Source: Firmicutes bacterium OM04-13BH (lineage in GTDB: Bacteria > Bacillota > Clostridia > Lachnospirales > Lachnospiraceae). From it: 64,000 bases of DNA. The translations under genes and the position numbers were made by a program. The notes under the pieces were generated by a model that saw nothing but the letters and a program-made list of their open reading frames with translations, did not search any database and was not told the DNA's origin. The DNA is taken from the NCBI GenBank assembly GCA_003481745.1, contig QULP01000011.1:1-64000 (forward strand), in the 5' to 3' direction. Every line of letters starts with the position of its first letter. Position 1 is the first letter of the stretch. Shown here one piece after another: positions 63,091-64,000 of the stretch.

Positions 63091-64000
63091 TTCTTTTTTC
63101 CTCCTTGCTCAACCGGTTAATCAGATTTGAATAGGAAATATACTCTGGGCAGACATTGTCACATCGGCCACAGCCTACGCACATCGGATATCCAAACCGC
63201 TTCTCATAATGATAAATTTTATGTAAAACTTTAAAACGTACCTTATCTGCTTTTTTTGTACGGAACTCATGCCCGCCCGCAATCGTATCGTATTTATCTA
63301 CCTGACAGGATGCCCACACTCTTCGGCGTTCTCCTGCCTTTTCATTATCTTTATAAAAAATATCCTGCATTGTAAAACAAGTACATGTCGGACAGACAAA
63401 ATTACAACGTCCGCATCCGATGCAACGTGCTCCATACTCTTCCCAGATTGGAAGCTTGGCACTTTCTTTTGATAAATGTTTTGGAAGTTCTACCTTTTCT
63501 AAATTTGCTTGTACAAATTCCGGTAACACCTCTGCTTCCGGCATACCTTTAAAATATTTCTTTAACTCTTCATCTGAAACATCAAGACAGACACGGTTGT
63601 TTTTCAATTTTAAATAGGCATCATAGTTCTCGCTTTTGTTGGTTCCCATGCTGACACAAAACCCTGTTTCACAACTTTCCTTACATCCCATCAAGATAAA
63701 TTTTGCTTTTTTACGCATTCTCGCATAATAGAAATCTTCTTTTCCACTCTTTAAATACATTTCATCCAATCGTTTTAATGCATGCATTTCACAGGAACGA
63801 AGAAAAATGAGCAAATCTTTTTCCTGCTCTTTCGGTACGATTGTCTCATCTTCTGTAAAATAAAAAATCGTCTCTCTGATTTTAAGCAACGATTCCTTAA
63901 AAGAATAATCTGAACGCTTTTCCCATTCAATTTCATCCAAATCTTTTATCTTATCATATCGAATCACATCGATTTCTGAGAAGGTTCCCTCTCCTTCTTT
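63080..64000 (-). CDS. asrA: Anaerobic sulfite reductase subunit A (5' end cut by window)
   Basis: The gene runs off the window edge. Codons upstream of a possible GTG at 63967 stay open (GEGTFSEIDVIRYDKI) and match the N-terminal region of Salmonella AsrA (GRFSDTDNIIYQRI), so the true start lies beyond 64000. Two 4Fe-4S motifs are seen: CIGCGRCNFVCPTC and CVGCGRCDNVCPEY. It is the electron-entry subunit for AsrB/C. The last bases overlap asrB. Confidence 0.95.
   Translation of the reverse strand, partial: KEGEGTFSEIDVIRYDKIKDLDEIEWEKRSDYSFKESLLKIRETIFYFTEDETIVPKEQEKDLLIFLRSCEMHALKRLDEMYLKSGKEDFYYARMRKKAKFILMGCKESCETGFCVSMGTNKSENYDAYLKLKNNRVCLDVSDEELKKYFKGMPEAEVLPEFVQANLEKVELPKHLSKESAKLPIWEEYGARCIGCGRCNFVCPTCTCFTMQDIFYKDNEKAGERRRVWASCQVDKYDTIAGGHEFRTKKADKVRFKVLHKIYHYEKRFGYPMCVGCGRCDNVCPEYISYSNLINRLSKEEKRNEE

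Overview
The window looks like a chromosomal segment of a low-GC (by eye under 40 % G+C), Gram-positive anaerobe of the Clostridia, most likely Lachnospiraceae. The reasons are the AsrABC dissimilatory-type sulfite reductase, the anaerobic RNR activase NrdG, the FabV/Ter-type enoyl reductase, YesM/YesN-type two-component proteins, strong GGAGG ribosome sites and the rimP-nusA-ylxR-ylxQ-infB-rbfA-nrnA-truB-ribF gene order. No phage, IS element, integrase or cas gene was found. About 45 of the 55 protein genes lie on the minus strand. Species was not determined.

Layout. 1-7.2 kb: a minus-strand group (YoaK-like, ThrE-like exporter, unknown protein) divergent from a LysR regulator, then two tandem NSS sodium symporters. 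7.2-17.6 kb: a galactose-type sugar block. An mglB-mglA-mglC ABC importer is followed by a YesN response regulator, a YesM sensor kinase, a membrane-anchored sugar-binding protein and a second MglB-like lipoprotein. The mglB product is the most notable item: its sequence reads as a natural circular permutation of the galactose-binding protein fold with nearly all ligand residues kept. The neighbouring MglB-like lipoprotein has the normal order. MglC carries an extra 220-residue charged helical N-terminus. 17.6-21 kb: FadR-type regulator, Ldh-family dehydrogenase and malic enzyme, with a palindromic operator in the dehydrogenase promoter. 21-23.1 kb: an NhaC-family transporter behind a lysine riboswitch and terminator, so probably a lysine carrier.

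23.2-34 kb: cytidylate-kinase-like protein, FabH, a membrane protein, a ClC channel with a degenerate GH13 protein and a DUF5662 protein, a DUF1292 protein with a four-cysteine motif, an amidohydrolase, FabV/Ter, dUTPase-like protein and NrdG. 34-45.5 kb: the translation/RNA block, pnp and rpsO followed upstream by the nusA-infB operon; IF-2 here has a 12-unit Asn/Gly/Arg decapeptide repeat. 45.5-51.4 kb: a transglutaminase-like lipoprotein, topoisomerase IV (parE-parC) and a PAP2 phosphatase.

51.6-55.2 kb is the main accessory-looking stretch: tRNA-Glu(CTC), a MATE efflux pump, remnants of a decayed small-gene pair, then an AT-rich pair encoding a DUF3221-like protein and a secreted V8-like serine protease whose gene is bracketed by a 15-bp inverted repeat. 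55.3-64 kb: polyphosphate kinase and exopolyphosphatase, a patatin-like lipase, an AlkD-like protein, a lone CRISPR-type repeat without cas genes, and asrA-asrB-asrC, with asrA cut by the window edge.
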